In this document: positions 11,160 to 21,788 of the stretch, one piece after another
Layout of the letters: the number at the start of each line of letters is the position of its first letter
How positions within the stretch are numbered: the first letter of the stretch is position 1
Source: Eucalyptus grandis
Taxonomy: Eukaryota > Streptophyta > Magnoliopsida > Myrtales > Myrtaceae
Assembly (NCBI RefSeq): GCF_016545825.1
Contig: NC_052619.1
Coordinates: 30,791,803-30,855,802 of the forward strand
DNA length: 64,000 bases
Reading direction: 5' to 3'
Program-made: the position numbers and the translations under genes
The notes under the pieces: generated by a model
Databases searched by the model: none
Seen by the model: only the letters and a program-made list of their open reading frames with translations
What the model was told of the DNA's origin: nothing

Positions 11160-12129
11160 TCGGCATCAAAGGCTTGCTCACACCGGTTTAAAAACAAAGA
11201 AGCTTCTACGAAGTCAACAACTCATTCGGTACAATTCAAAAGCTCAAAACATGTGTAGCAGTTGTCAAATTGCTAAAAGTTCAGCTTTACCTTTTTCATC
11301 TTCAGACTATACATCTAGTGCTCCCCTAGAAAAGATACATTATGATGTTTGGGGACCTGCACTAGTGCAATCTGTTCAACAATTTCGTTACTATGTCATT
11401 TTTGTGGATGACTTTTCTCGATATAGCTGGATATATCCAATGAGGCAGAAATCAGAAGTTTATGATGTTTTTGTCATATTTCAAAAGCTGGTGGAAAATC
11501 AACTTGATCACAAGATCAAAATATTTCAAAGTGATGGAGGAGGCGAGTTTACTAACATCAAACTTCAGAATCATTTACAGCAGTGTGGCATAAAACAGAG
11601 TATTTCCTGTCCTTACACACCAAAACAAAATGGAATCTCTAAAAGGAAGCATCGACATGTGATTGAATTAGGCATGGCAATGTTATATCATGGTAGAGTA
11701 CCTTTGAAATATTGGGTAGATGCCTTTATGACAGCAGTCTATATCATCAATATCCTTCCTACAACAAAGCTACACATGACTTCACCTCATTATAAACTGT
11801 ATAAACAAACACCCAGACATGCTCATCTACGAGTCTTTGGATCTGCCTGTTATCCTTGCCTCAGGCCCTATAGACAACATAAATTAGATCCAAGATCTCT
11901 CATATGCATTTTTCTGGGATATAGTGAGAGACACAAAGGCTACAGATGTCTCTTACCTACTAATGGACATGTCTATATCAGTAGACATGTAGTATTCGAT
12001 GAGACAGTCTTTCCTTTTACTCAGTTAGTCACAGCTGAGCATCAACAAGGATCTGCTCTATACAACCAATGGACAAGAGAAGTCTCTGGATTCAATAATA
12101 CGAAAAGACACCCAGTCAAAAGCCAATAA
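11160..12129 (+). pseudogene. copia integrase region with catalytic Glu replaced by Lys
   Basis: From about 11163 the HRRLAHTG-like pre-integrase and zinc-finger part (CSSCQIAK) leads into the catalytic core: IHYDVWGP (first Asp) and FQSDGGGEF (second Asp). Thirty-five residues after the second Asp, the D,D35E glutamate position in QNGISERK-type sequence is Lys (codon AAA in QNGISKRK). The chain then continues with the GKR-like WVDAFMTAVYIIN and LGYSERHKGYRCL segments. The 292-codon frame 11251-12129 is open, but the enzyme would lack a catalytic residue. Confidence 0.85.
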
Positions 12130-12499
12130 GCCTATTGAGCACTTGCAAAATACTAGATCAACTCATATAGTTCCTAATGTACAAGACAGTGGACTCAGTA
12201 CAATTGATTCGATAGATATACCACAAGGGAATACAGTACCTGGTAATGTGATACAGACTGTTTCTAATAATGCATCAGCTAATCTTGAATTGCCTCCTGT
12301 AGCTGCAAATACTGAGGAACAAGAATATTCGAATCAAGAATCTGTTCCAATACCACAAAGTGATACAGAGCAAACTCAAACCACTTCTGCATCAGGAAAC
12401 ACACAAGGTACTTGTTCTATCCATCCTATGCAAACTAGACTGAGATATGGAATTGTTAAATCAAATCCAAAATATGCGTGTCTAGCTTAATACAAAGTT

Positions 12500-13990
12500 C
12501 CTAGTGAACCAAAATCAGTAAAATCAGCTTTGGCAGACAAGGGATGGTATCAAGCAATGCAAGATGAAATGAATGCTCTATATCAGAATAACACTTGGGA
12601 GTTAGTTCCTAGAACTAATCAAATAAATATCATCAGCTGCAAATGGGTGTTTAAGACAAAACTTGCTCCTGATGGCAGTCTTGATAGACTGAAAGCTCGA
12701 CTTGTAGCCAAGGGTTTTCACCAAGAAGCAGGTATCGATTTTACAGAAACCTTCAGTCCTGTAATTAAGCATGCTACAATTCGACTAGTCTTGTCTGTAG
12801 CAATGATGAAACAATGGGAAATTCATCAACTTGATGTTAAAAATGCTTTCTTACATGGTACCCTAAGTGAAACAGTCTATATGGAACAGCCTCCTGGGTT
12901 TCAAGACTCATAGAGACCTCATCATGTATGTCTTCTCAAGAAATCCCTCTATGGACTTCGACAAGCCCCTCGAGCTTGGTTTGAAAAGTTCAGCAATTTC
13001 TTACTAGAGTATGGCTTCTTCTGTAGTTCCACTGATCCATCATTGTTTATCCTACATAATGGAAACAAAACAATTCTCCTCTTTGCTGTATGTTGATGAC
13101 ATCATTTTAACTAGAAGTTCATCTTACATGCTCTCTAACCTCATCAACTCTCTTGGTCTTCAGTTTCACATGAAAGATCTAGGTGCACTTCATTATTTTC
13201 TTGGCATTGAAGTTAAGCGTGCTCCTGACAATCTGTTTCTTTGCCAAACGAAGTATGCAATTGATCTTCTGAATCGAGCTCATATCTTTATTGTAAACCA
13301 ATCTCTACTCCACTTTCATTGAGACCAAATGGTTTGCTTACCGATCCTATTCTTGTCTAATCAGCGAGTATCGAAGTTTGGTCGGTGGTCTCAATACCTC
13401 ACACTAACTCGTCCGAGATATTACCTATGCCACAAATATACTATGTCGGAAGATGCAGCGGCCTACTCTTACAGACCTTCGAAATTAAAGAGAGTATTAA
13501 GATATATAAAAGGCATCATTGATCTTGGAATATTCAACCATTCCAGAAGCACTATGCATCTCTATGGTTACTCAGATGCAGACTGGGCTGGCTGTGCTGA
13601 CACTAGAAGATCAACCATTGGTTTCTGCACATATCTCGGATCCAATTTAATCTCTTGGGCAGCAAAGAAGCAACCAATAGTAAGTCGATCCTCTACAGAA
13701 GCTGAGTATCGTGCTCTTGCTTCCCACTTCTGGTGACCTCACTTGGATCAATTTTGTTCCTACGAGACATTGGTTGCTCTCTTAAACCTCCTATTCATCT
13801 ATCTTGTGACAATAAGTCAGCCACCTCGCTCACTGTTAATCCCATCTTACATGCTAGAACTAAACATGTTGAAGTTGACTTCCACTTTGTTCGGGAAAAA
13901 GTTTCCTCAGGTTCATTACAGGTATGATATGTTCCAAGTCATTGCCAACTTGCTGATATCTTTACTAAACCGTTGTCACGACTAGTACAT
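12500..13990 (+). pseudogene. copia reverse transcriptase and RNase H region
   Basis: The reverse transcriptase begins [20 protein letters not shown], passes [14 protein letters not shown] and [11 protein letters not shown], and has a stop at 12911-12913 inside PPGFQDS. The YVDD active site is at about 13089-13100 (LLYVDDIIL). A frameshift follows near 13310. RNase H is recognised by YSDADWAGCADTRRST and SRSSTEAEYRALA (13560-13735), then another shift. The final part (HLSCDNKSA, HARTKHVEVDFHFVREKV) is the usual copia C-terminus. Confidence 0.9.
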
Positions 13991-14049
13991 CATCATATGC
14001 GAGTCAAATTGGGAATTAGTCGTCTCCCCATTCCCAATTTGAGGGGGAA

Positions 14050-14586
14050 TGTTAAAGAACAAAGGTCAAAACCACAGTCTACAAATACTGATGGAAGTAA
14101 AGAAACAGAGCAAAACAAGCTGAAGCAAGAACAGAGCGAAGTAAGCTGAAGCTGAAATAGGGCAGAGCTCGAAATAAGGAAAAGCAAAGGCTGAGCTAGT
14201 GATCCGTGAAGAAGCTGAGTTGGCAATCCAGAAACAGAAGATTGACTGCAGCTACGCCAAGAGCCGTACAAGTGTCAATATAACAGTATAGTTAGTTTGA
14301 TGATTCAATCTTGTAACAATATACTGTTAAGTCTGTTTTGAAAAGAAATTTTTGGAATGAAGATATAAAAGCTCCGCTATTGTAGCAGAAGCTGGATGAA
14401 GAACAGATGATTCTCTCAATTCTCTCAATTGCTTTCATTTTCTTTGAAGTAGAACTACAGTTGATTGTATAGATTGAGAGAAGTAGAAAAGATATCTTAC
14501 TTGATGTAATTGATCAATTCAGTTCTATCAGTATATAGAGTTCTTTACCTCATATGCAGTTCATCTTTGATATCTGTATCTTCACA
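14050..14586 (+). repeat. 3' LTR of the copia element
   Basis: It is 537 bp and starts TGTTAAAG directly after the polypurine tract, ending ATCTTCACA. A TATA-like box lies at 14364-14370. Downstream, TNL1 LRR coding sequence resumes at 14587. Confidence 0.9.
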
Positions 14587-15240
14587 AAGCAAACATCCAA
14601 GTAATTCATCCTGGAGCGCGGATGAGATTATCTCGCCTTGGGAGGACGCGCAGTCCATCAATCGGCTTCCATGTAGCTTATCAAGCTTGACTCTTAGCTG
14701 GATCCCGCAGCTGCCAGATTTTTCCGACTTCAAAAACTTGTCGTTTCTCTCCATCGAAGGATGTCCGATGCCACACTTCCCCGTCCTTAAATACTTGGAG
14801 AGGTTAGGGGAATTGATGATACTGTCATGCATATTCCTGGAGAGTACACCCAATCTATCGTGCTTGAAGAGGCTGCGAGAGTTGCATCTCACTGACTTAC
14901 ACAAACTGGCAGAGATTCCAGGTTTGGGGGAACTGGAATCGCTGAAGGTACTAAAAATTTCTCAGTGTGATATAATTGAACAATTGCCTAGCCTTTCGAA
15001 ATTGAAAAATCTAGCGGATCTCGAATTAGATTATTGTGGAAAGATGGGAGATGTCAAAGGCCTAAAAGAATTGAATCTTTTGAAGCATGTGAAGATCAAA
15101 CAATGCATGTCCTTGAAAAGTTTGCCTAACATGCCACCATTGACCAAGTTGAAGACAGATTGGATGCCGCCAGAAGAAGCTGCAAAACGCACCATTAAAA
15201 GGAGGAAGCTAGGCTCATTTTCGGTATTGTGGAACAAATA
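14587..15240 (+). pseudogene. TNL1 exon 4, 3' part: C-terminal LRRs
   Basis: The frame reads open from AGC-AAA-CAT after the LTR to TAA at 15239-15241. It gives irregular TNL LRRs: LPDFSDFKNLSFLSIEGC, then LAEIPGLGELESLKVLKIS and CGKMGDVKGLKELNLLKHVK, close to TNL2 at 31755-32252 and TNL3 at 53279-53647. Its frame is not the one that precedes the insertion unless the duplicated target bases are handled differently. Separated from its start by the transposon, it has no way of being translated as part of a receptor. Confidence 0.75.
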
Positions 15241-15254
15241 ACCATTCTCTAAAT

Positions 15255-15372
15255 TATCAGGTGCGTTTGGATTACATCAAAGCATAACAGAAGTTTTCAT
15301 TTTGGCTTTTGTTTGCAAACCTGTAGAGCTGGGGGCATCGACAAATTTGGCGGCGCTGGACGTGGAATAAAG
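15255..15372 (+). pseudogene. MDH intron 9/exon 10 relic at the TNL1 3' end
   Basis: Just after the TNL1 stop the sequence 'gtgcgtttggattacatcaaag' to 'aacctgtagagctggggg' matches the last MDH intron and the start of exon 10 (compare 20709-20830). The same relic follows TNL2 (32395-32545) and TNL3 (53818-53925). The MDH reading frame is lost. Confidence 0.55.
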
Positions 15373-15533
15373 CCTAATTTGCAACGCACATTCACCGCCG
15401 ACATGAACTGATCCAAGTGTCCTCATGTCACTTTTGGCCATACGATATATTGCTTGATGATGTTTTCCTTTTCAAATTGAATTTTTGTGATGCAGGAAGT
15501 TATTATGCTTTATTCACTTGGATTATCTCTTAA

Positions 15534-15939
15534 AGGAAAAAGCCACAAAAAAAATTCAATTATGTCTATTGTGATACATTTATTTTAAACCTTTTTTTTA
15601 CATAAAAAAATCTCAAATTATGCCCGCTATAACGCATTTACTTTTAATATTTTTCTTGTGACATGAAAAAGAAACATAAACTTGTACATATTTGACACAT
15701 TTATCCTCTATCAAGATTTCATCAAATGATTTTTTAGGCAAAATGATGTTGTTTTTATTTCAAAACCATGTGGGCCCTCATCACTAGTTTCCTTCCAATA
15801 TTCATGTGGGCAGATTTTTAAAGGTGCTCAATGACATGTGCTATATAGGTATAGGTTTGGGATTTTTGATATTATCGAAAAATTTTAGGATAAATAAGTC
15901 ACAATAAGCATAAAATGAGGTTTTTGGTGACTTTTGCCT
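15534..15939. mobile_element. Mutator-like MITE with long inverted repeats
   Basis: This 406-bp AT-rich element has long terminal inverted repeats: AGGAAAAAGCCACAAAAA on the left against AGGCAAAAGTCACCAAAAA read inward from the right, with similarity continuing for about 50 bp. A perfect 10-bp direct repeat TATCTCTTAA flanks it (15524-15533 and 15940-15949), fitting the 9-10 bp target duplication of Mutator-type elements. The colinear region after TNL2 (near 32690-33030) lacks it. There is no coding capacity. Confidence 0.75.
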
Positions 15940-15949
15940 TATCTCTTAA

Positions 15950-17353
15950 GTATGAATTTATTATTTATGACTAGGCTTAACAGATATTCATTACCAATGT
16001 GTATGACATTGATTGCATTTGGCACGAGGGCATCTCATAGTGTTTGTGGTTTAGCCAATGAAAGACTAGAAGTATTTCCGATTTGTCATTCATCACACCT
16101 TTGATGAAACAATAACGGGGACTACTGCAATTACCAAATCCGCCAATTGAGATGTTGCCCATGTGATTCTACATGGCTAATGAGTAGTATCTTCACACGC
16201 CAAGGACTTGTTTTGTATTAAGCGTTCAAAACAGCACATATTGATGATTTACATACAAGAAATCATCATGTTACCCTAAATTTAGAGACTGATACTAGTC
16301 AATGACTCAAGTGCTCTCTTGGAGCTCCAGAACCTGCGGAATCAACATCGAAGCCTATAGCAAAGATGGGTTGGTCTTTTCTTCGTTTTAGGACAAGCAT
16401 TGGTACCTCCCGCACGGGGTCGTGCGTTCCGACCAAGTTTATGTAAAAGTCGTTTGGCATTTTGAGAAAAAAAAACTTGAAGTCTCCTTCAAATTTTCTA
16501 CTTTTGCTTTGCTTCCATAAATAATGAAGACTAAATTTTTTGGTACAATTTAACATTAAGAAACTAAACTACTTCTATTAACGTTGGTAAATTGAAGCTG
16601 ACATGTGGATCAGGTTGACCAAAACTGTGATGTTTCAAATAATCAATATTTTCGTGACATAAAAAACGTTAAGAAAATTTAACAAAGAAGATAGAAATAG
16701 AATTATGATGTCACCTTTGATGCGTGTAATCATTTTCCTAAAGGCAACTGCTGTTTCGGGATTCATTGAAGCCTGCTAAAACTCTCTGAAAAACAAATAC
16801 AAAAATTAGAACGACAAAAATCAAGTGTGAAAGCAAATATCTATAATAAATGGAAGGTCACTCTAAACATGCACCAAGGTTTATCTGCAATTAGGCAACT
16901 AACAGTCACAACTATTCATAATTCGAATTCCGTAGATGCAAAAGTAAGCAATAATTGCAAAAATAAACACTTCTTCACTAACTCAAGCCCAAAATTCCTA
17001 GGTGCTCAGTCAAGAGGAATAATTATATAAGCCCATTCAACGCTCTTAGGCCATTACAAGTCCACACACCAAAAGTAATACTCTTTGTTGTGCATACACT
17101 TACAATAATTCATCTTTCTCCTTCAAAATGTGGGACTTGTTCCAAATACTTGTGGCTTTACAAATTATTAATGCTTAAATTTCGCTTACTTATTTGGGGC
17201 TTAATCGCATGGAAAACTAGAAATTAATTTATACCCCTAAGCAAAAAAAAAATAATTTTCATTAAATTGCATCACTTATGGATATTAGGAACATTTGCAT
17301 TACTAGTATTAAAACTAAAAATTTTTTTTTTTAAATATATAAAAATGAAAAAG
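15950..17353. other. Intergenic region downstream of TNL1
   Basis: Sequence 15965-16190 is colinear with 33040-33250 downstream of TNL2 ('ggcttaacagatattcattaccaat' type words), so it belongs to the duplicated unit. A minus-strand frame at 16299-16556 contains DPVREVPMLVLKRRKDQP, which looks exon-like but is not recognised. The stretch 17240-17350 resembles 60650-60760. No other genes are seen. Confidence 0.4.
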
Positions 17354-19341
17354 TGTTGACGCCTAAAATTAGTTAGGTTTTATTTAGCTTTATTTAACTT
17401 TATTTTATTTTATCTTTTCGGATAATAAATAAACAAATAACGAAAAAACAGAAAAACAGAAAAAACAGAAAAAGCAGCCCCCGCATGGGTTTTCGGCCCA
17501 TCATCGCCTCAAGCCCGGCCCCTCCGCATCATCTTCTTCCTCGCGCCCTTTCAAGAGCATGCGCGGGCAGGTGCGACGCCTTGAGAAGCATGAGCGGACG
17601 GCGGTCGCGTGCGAGCAAAGGGCGGAGTAGCGTCGACGGGACGTGACCGGAGGAAGCGATGATGGCGGATGGGACGGCGGTCCAACTGGCGGGTCGAAGC
17701 CTCGCCGACCGGCCGCTCCCGCGCCTATAAATAGAGGGGAGCCACCATCGACGAAGGGACACAGACAGAGGCCGAGAAGGATCGAAAGCTGCAGATCCTC
17801 GAAACCTCCCATTGAGAGACTTCAGAAGGGGGGCCGAGGACGAGCACGCCGAGATCCAAGGTCGGCCGAGAAACGAGCAGACGAGCGGAGGAAGGAGAAA
17901 GGGAGAGGGATCGAGGTCGCGACCCTTGGACACCCCACCGAGACTTCGGGGGCCGAGGGCTCAGCGGCTTCGAATGGGCTTCGCCGAAGTAGAGAGAGAG
18001 AGGACGCCGAAAAGAGGAGATTCGCGTGGGTCTCGCCGTCGCGCCGCCCCCGTCGTGCCGCCACGAACAGTATCGTGATATCGCCGTCGCCATCTCCCTC
18101 TCCGTAGTCCGGTCATCATTGCCGTCGCCGCCGTCGCCCCCGAAATGCTCCCGTTTCCCCCCTTTCGGCGTCGCGGATTCGCAAACCCTAGGGTTTGCGA
18201 TTTTCGGTCACGAAGTGGATCCGGGTTTGAAGCCGGGTAGGGATTCCATGATTTAAGGGGCAGCGAAGCCGGGTCGGATCCGGGTAGGGTTTCACCAGGA
18301 GCGGGTTGCGAAGTCGGGTCGCGAATCGGGCCGGGTCGGAGTAGGGTTCGCGGGAGTCGGGTCGCGAGCGGGCTGTCGGGTCGGGTTGTCGGGTCGGGCG
18401 GGTGTCCCACTGGCACCGGCCACGGCGACGTTTCATTAAAAAAAAAAGCCAAAAATGAGTCGGGCCCGCAACGCGGCCCGTCCCGCTTGGGTCGCCGCTG
18501 GGTCGGACCCAACCCGCGGATCCGACCCGGGCGTTTTGTTTTATTATTTTAATAAAAATAGTATTCTAATAAATAATAAATAAATAATTTATTTTCAAAA
18601 ATAAAAATAAAAAATGTTTTAATTTCCAGAAAATCAAAAAATATTTTAAAAATGTTGAAAATTTTTTTATTTTCTAAAAAATCGAGAAAATAAAAAATAA
18701 TTTATTTTCCAAAAAATATTTTGAAAAATATTAAAAATATTTTATTTTCCGAAAAATCAAAAAAATCAAAAATATTCCATATTTTCTAAAAAATGCCAAA
18801 AATCCAAAAAAAGCTAAAAATTCATGAAAAAGCCAAAAAGACTTGTATTTTTCCAAAAATACCAAAAATCCAAAAAAAGCCCCTTTTATGTCCAAAAATT
18901 AGAAAAAGACTCAAAAATGCTTTTTCTCCCAAAATGCATGGAGAATTCCTCAAACATAAAAAAAAAAAAAAACCTCAAGGTTTAAACAAGATTAGGTACC
19001 GAAAGGGCATTAGTGATTAACTAGTGTAATCAAGTCCCCGATCCTAATTTCTCGATTGCGTAGGAGTGAGTATTTCTCCCGATACTTTATTTGGGTTTCT
19101 AATCAACCCACCCAAAATCGATTAGTGGCGACTCCATATTAAAAATTGGTTTCTAATCAACCTACCCCAAATCGATTAGTGGCGACTCCATTTTAAAAAT
19201 TGAATTACAAGTTAAAGTCTTGAACCATTAAGTCGTGAATTGGTGGACTTGGGAGAGTCTGGGCTTAATAAATTCAGCCGAGCCGTTAGCCTCCTTAGGC
19301 GTTCATATCCGATTGCGGGCGCCGAAAAAGAGGTCGCGACA
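17354..19341 (+). mobile_element. Solo LTR, probably Ty3/gypsy, 1.99 kb
   Basis: It starts TGTTGACGCC and ends GGTCGCGACA, short inverted ends, and is flanked by a 5-bp direct repeat AAAAG (17349-17353 and 19342-19346; low complexity, so weak alone). Inside are a GC-rich part (about 17480-18530) with a TATA box TATAAATAG at about 17725-17733, an AT-rich part (18540-18960), and two 54-bp direct repeats with TGGCGACTCCA (19096-19149 and 19150-19203). That word is common near the 3' end of some gypsy LTRs. No primer site or internal domain follows, so it is a solo LTR. The many overlapping GC-rich frames (17501-18512) are not genes. Confidence 0.65.
19096..19203. repeat. Two 54-bp tandem repeats in the solo LTR
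   Basis: Two adjacent copies start TTTCTAATCAACC and end in TTAAAAATTG, differing at only a few bases. Each contains ATCGATTAGTGGCGACTCCA. Confidence 0.85.
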
Positions 19342-19664
19342 AAAAGAAATGGAAAAAATTTGGTGGGCCTGCTCGGCCTCGGCCCCTTCTTCTTTTCCCT
19401 TTTGACTTTCCCCCAGCGCGGCCCATCTCTTTTCTTCCCCAGCCCGATTCGTTCACCTCTCTCACCTTGGACGCAAACAGAGAGGCAAAAAGGACGACGC
19501 CGGCACAGCGTACCGTGGACGGACGAGGCGAACATTGCGCGACGTTGGCGAGGAGAATGTCGTGAGGTACGGGGGCAAGCTGGTGTCGTCCTTGGAGAGA
19601 GAGGGAGGGACGAGATAAAACGGAAAGGAGAGAGAGAGAGCTCAAGCGGGGGTTCTTTTCTTCT
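19342..19664. other. GC-rich repeat remainder between solo LTR and MDH intron
   Basis: GC-rich, purine-skewed sequence resembles 60780-60960 in composition and words (ggcccggcc-like, 'cttttcccttt'). Together with 17240-17353 it appears to be an older repeat into which the solo LTR inserted. It ends where the MDH intron resumes ('caagtcaactatatggcgtgaagcc', 19665). Open frames here are composition artefacts. Confidence 0.4.
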
Positions 19665-21130
19665 TCAAGTCAACTATATGGCGTGAAGCCTTTGCCTATG
19701 CACTGTAATGAACAGAAGAGAGCCTGATATTATTTCTACTAGAATTTGATTACCGCAACCTTGAAAATTTTTCCATTACCGCTACCCTAAGAAATGTGTT
19801 AATATAAAGATTTTTGTCCAAATTATTGGGAAACCTTGCACGTGAAAGTATGTAGAAGGTGATCACCCTGTGTTGGGCTATTGGTAGAAGCAAGCAGTTT
19901 TGGAGAGTATCTAAGTTTCTGATTATTTTGTCTGGTCCTCTGGTCCTCATTAAGGAAAACAAAGGAAGGTGAGAAAAAGACTATAGAAACATAGCACTGT
20001 ATACATCTCTTGCCATTATATTAAGAGAATGATTTGCACTTTGATGATAAGAGGAGAAGTTCATGTGGTGATAGGATTGTTAGATGTATCAGATTTTCTA
20101 AAAGCGATTGCTGATTTCTAACCGAAACTGTATGATTTTTGCATCTGTTTCCACAATGAAATTCTGACATGATATCTTAGGCTTTGCTTCTCTGCTTCCT
20201 TACATTTTTGTTCTGAAGCCAACTGAATTGTGTATGTTTGTGCCTTGACAACTATCAGGCTAAAGATGGAGCTGGCTCGGCAACTCTCTCGATGGTCAGT
20301 CCTTTTTTTGGCCCTTGGGATGTAGTTTGATCTCTTTCATGACCAGGCAATTTGATGACTTTTTGATATGCGGACTCTTTTCATATGCTAAAATAATGTG
20401 AAAATGAAATATGCAGGCATATGCTGCTGTGAAGTTTGCTGATGCATGCCTGCGTGGGTTGAGGGGTGATGCGGGTATTGTCGAATGTGCATTTGTTGCT
20501 TCTCAGGCTTGGTGCCTTGAAAGAACTTATCGAGATTTGAAAATCTTTGTATTTCTCTCAAATCCAAAATGAAACCACCGATAATTTTCTTTATTGTTGT
20601 CCCCATATTTCAGGTAACTGAGCTTCCGTTCTTTGCATCCAAAGTGCGCCTCGGTCGTACTGGGGCTGAGGAGGTTCTTCCTCTTGGCCCACTGAATGAG
20701 TACGAAAGGTCTGGAATTTTAATAATCCTGAGATTTTTAAGTCTGCTCTGATTACACATCAAAGAAAGATAAAGTTTTCTAATTTCGGCTGTTGTTTGTT
20801 AACCTGTAGGGCTGGCTTGGAAAAGGCAAAGCAAGAGTTAGCAGAGAGTATTCAGAAGGGCGTTTCATTTATCAAGAAGTGAATGAGTTAAAGACGTTTC
20901 TTTTCGGAACGAAAGAGATGGCCTCTCCATAGTTTCCGGTTATTTTCTACTCAGAATTGGTTCTTGGGAATAAGTGGTTTAGACCCGGGAAGATATCGAA
21001 GTTATTCAGCATAGCTGACGTAGGAAAAAACGGAGGATTTTCTTTTCTTGAATGTTATGTACTCGAATGGTGATGTGTAATAACGAGGTGGAAAAGATGT
21101 TTGTATATTATAGTTCTATGTCCATCTTTC
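19665..21130 (+). pseudogene. Malate dehydrogenase P2: intact 3' half (exons 7-10)
   Basis: The gene's second half is preserved without lesions. Exon 7 is 20259-20294 (AKDGAGSATLSM), exon 8 20417-20506 ([17 protein letters not shown] to FVASQ), exon 9 20614-20708 ([20 protein letters not shown] to NEYER), and exon 10 20810-20882 (AGLEKAKQELAESIQKG to FIKK, then TGA). These 98 codons match the C-terminal domain of plant mitochondrial/glyoxysomal NAD-malate dehydrogenase (malate to oxaloacetate). All splice sites are standard except a GC donor after exon 8 (CAG|GC). The 5' half, with the NAD-binding domain and catalytic His, is absent, so it cannot encode an enzyme. The 3' flank is shared with P3 and P4b. 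Confidence 0.85.
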
Positions 21131-21540
21131 TCGTCTTCGTCTTCGTGTTTGCATCTGTGTTTTCGACTTTCTTATGCACCTGCAGTGTCGCCTCCGAGTT
21201 GCACTTCAATTGTGCAATGCCGCAATAGGCAAATAAGCGGAGCCCCTTTTGGCTCTAGGCCTGAAGTTTAGGAGATTCAAGTGCAGCTTTTTGTGGCTCT
21301 GTCCAGAAGATTTTAAGAGTCACACGAGCAAAGATAGCCATTCTAGAGGCCCTTCTTGGGTGGAAGGCGGGGAGAGTTAAAATTATCATTTGAACACAAA
21401 AAGGCACAAGTTCGAGAATTTTCAATTGGAGATGCCTCTCGACTGATTCTCTCCCCAATTACCAGCACAATTTCTCACACCAAGTTTTACTTACTTGGAG
21501 CATTTAAATTTAACAAACGACTTTAAGCTCAAAATAATTA
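21131..21540. other. 3' flank of MDH P2
   Basis: No gene. The stretch 21260-21490 is colinear with 46786-47000 ('aattatcattt', 'caatttctcacaccaagtt'), the flank between MDH P4b and TNL3. The LINE insertion begins near its right end. Confidence 0.5.
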
Positions 21541-21788
21541 TCTAATGAAAGATGATTTAGTTATCAATAATAATTTATGGCAAGTTTCTCGATGGATAAT
21601 GAAAATAGTTTATATTCATTCATATTATCCAACGCTAAAAAAGGCAAGAGATTTTGCTCGTATGAAGCTCAAACTTCAAAGGCTCCTGCTCTTGATAACA
21701 CACAACTTGTGGAGACCCCTATTAAAGTGGCGGAGAAGTTAAATCAGTGGGCTTTGGTGGCTAGCCCTAATCAACCACCGGATTATCC

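Larger units (their letters stand above)
8873..14586 (+). mobile_element. Ty1/copia LTR retrotransposon inserted in the TNL1 LRR exon
   Basis: The 5.7-kb element has two 537-bp LTRs (TG to CA), a primer-binding site after the 5' LTR (TGGTATCGAGC at 9410-9420, one base short of the tRNA-Met type) and a polypurine tract (GAGGGGGAA) just before the 3' LTR. The domain order gag, protease, integrase, reverse transcriptase, RNase H is that of Ty1/copia. Every domain carries stops or frameshifts, so it is not autonomous. Target-site duplication is not clean: flanks read AGCAAAAAT on the left and AGCAAACAT on the right, displaced by two bases. LTR identity by eye is about 93-95 %. Confidence 0.95.
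3683..15240 (+). pseudogene. TNL1: TIR-NBS-LRR resistance gene, disrupted
   Basis: This is the first of three paralogous TNL genes (intracellular immune receptors; an L6-like TIR domain is visible). Reconstructed exons are 1: 3683-4156 (TIR), 2: 6006-7128 (NB-ARC), 3: 7610-7882 (linker), 4: 8011-8872 continued at 14587-15240 (LRR). Introns have GT-AG ends and phases matching the paralogues. Lesions are a one-base deletion near the TIR end giving TAA at 4076-4078, a TAA at 8227-8229 in the LRR, a one-base deletion near 8425, and a 5.7-kb copia insertion at 8873. A hAT-like element also sits in the 5' region. A full receptor cannot be made, but the NB-ARC exon remains open. A 5'UTR intron (about 3479-3647) is suggested by comparison with TNL3. 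Confidence 0.85.

Noticed and set aside
17501..18512. Several overlapping 80-180 codon frames on both strands
   Set aside because: They lie in the GC-rich part of a solo LTR, have biased Arg/Pro/Ser composition and overlap each other in many frames. No domain is seen.
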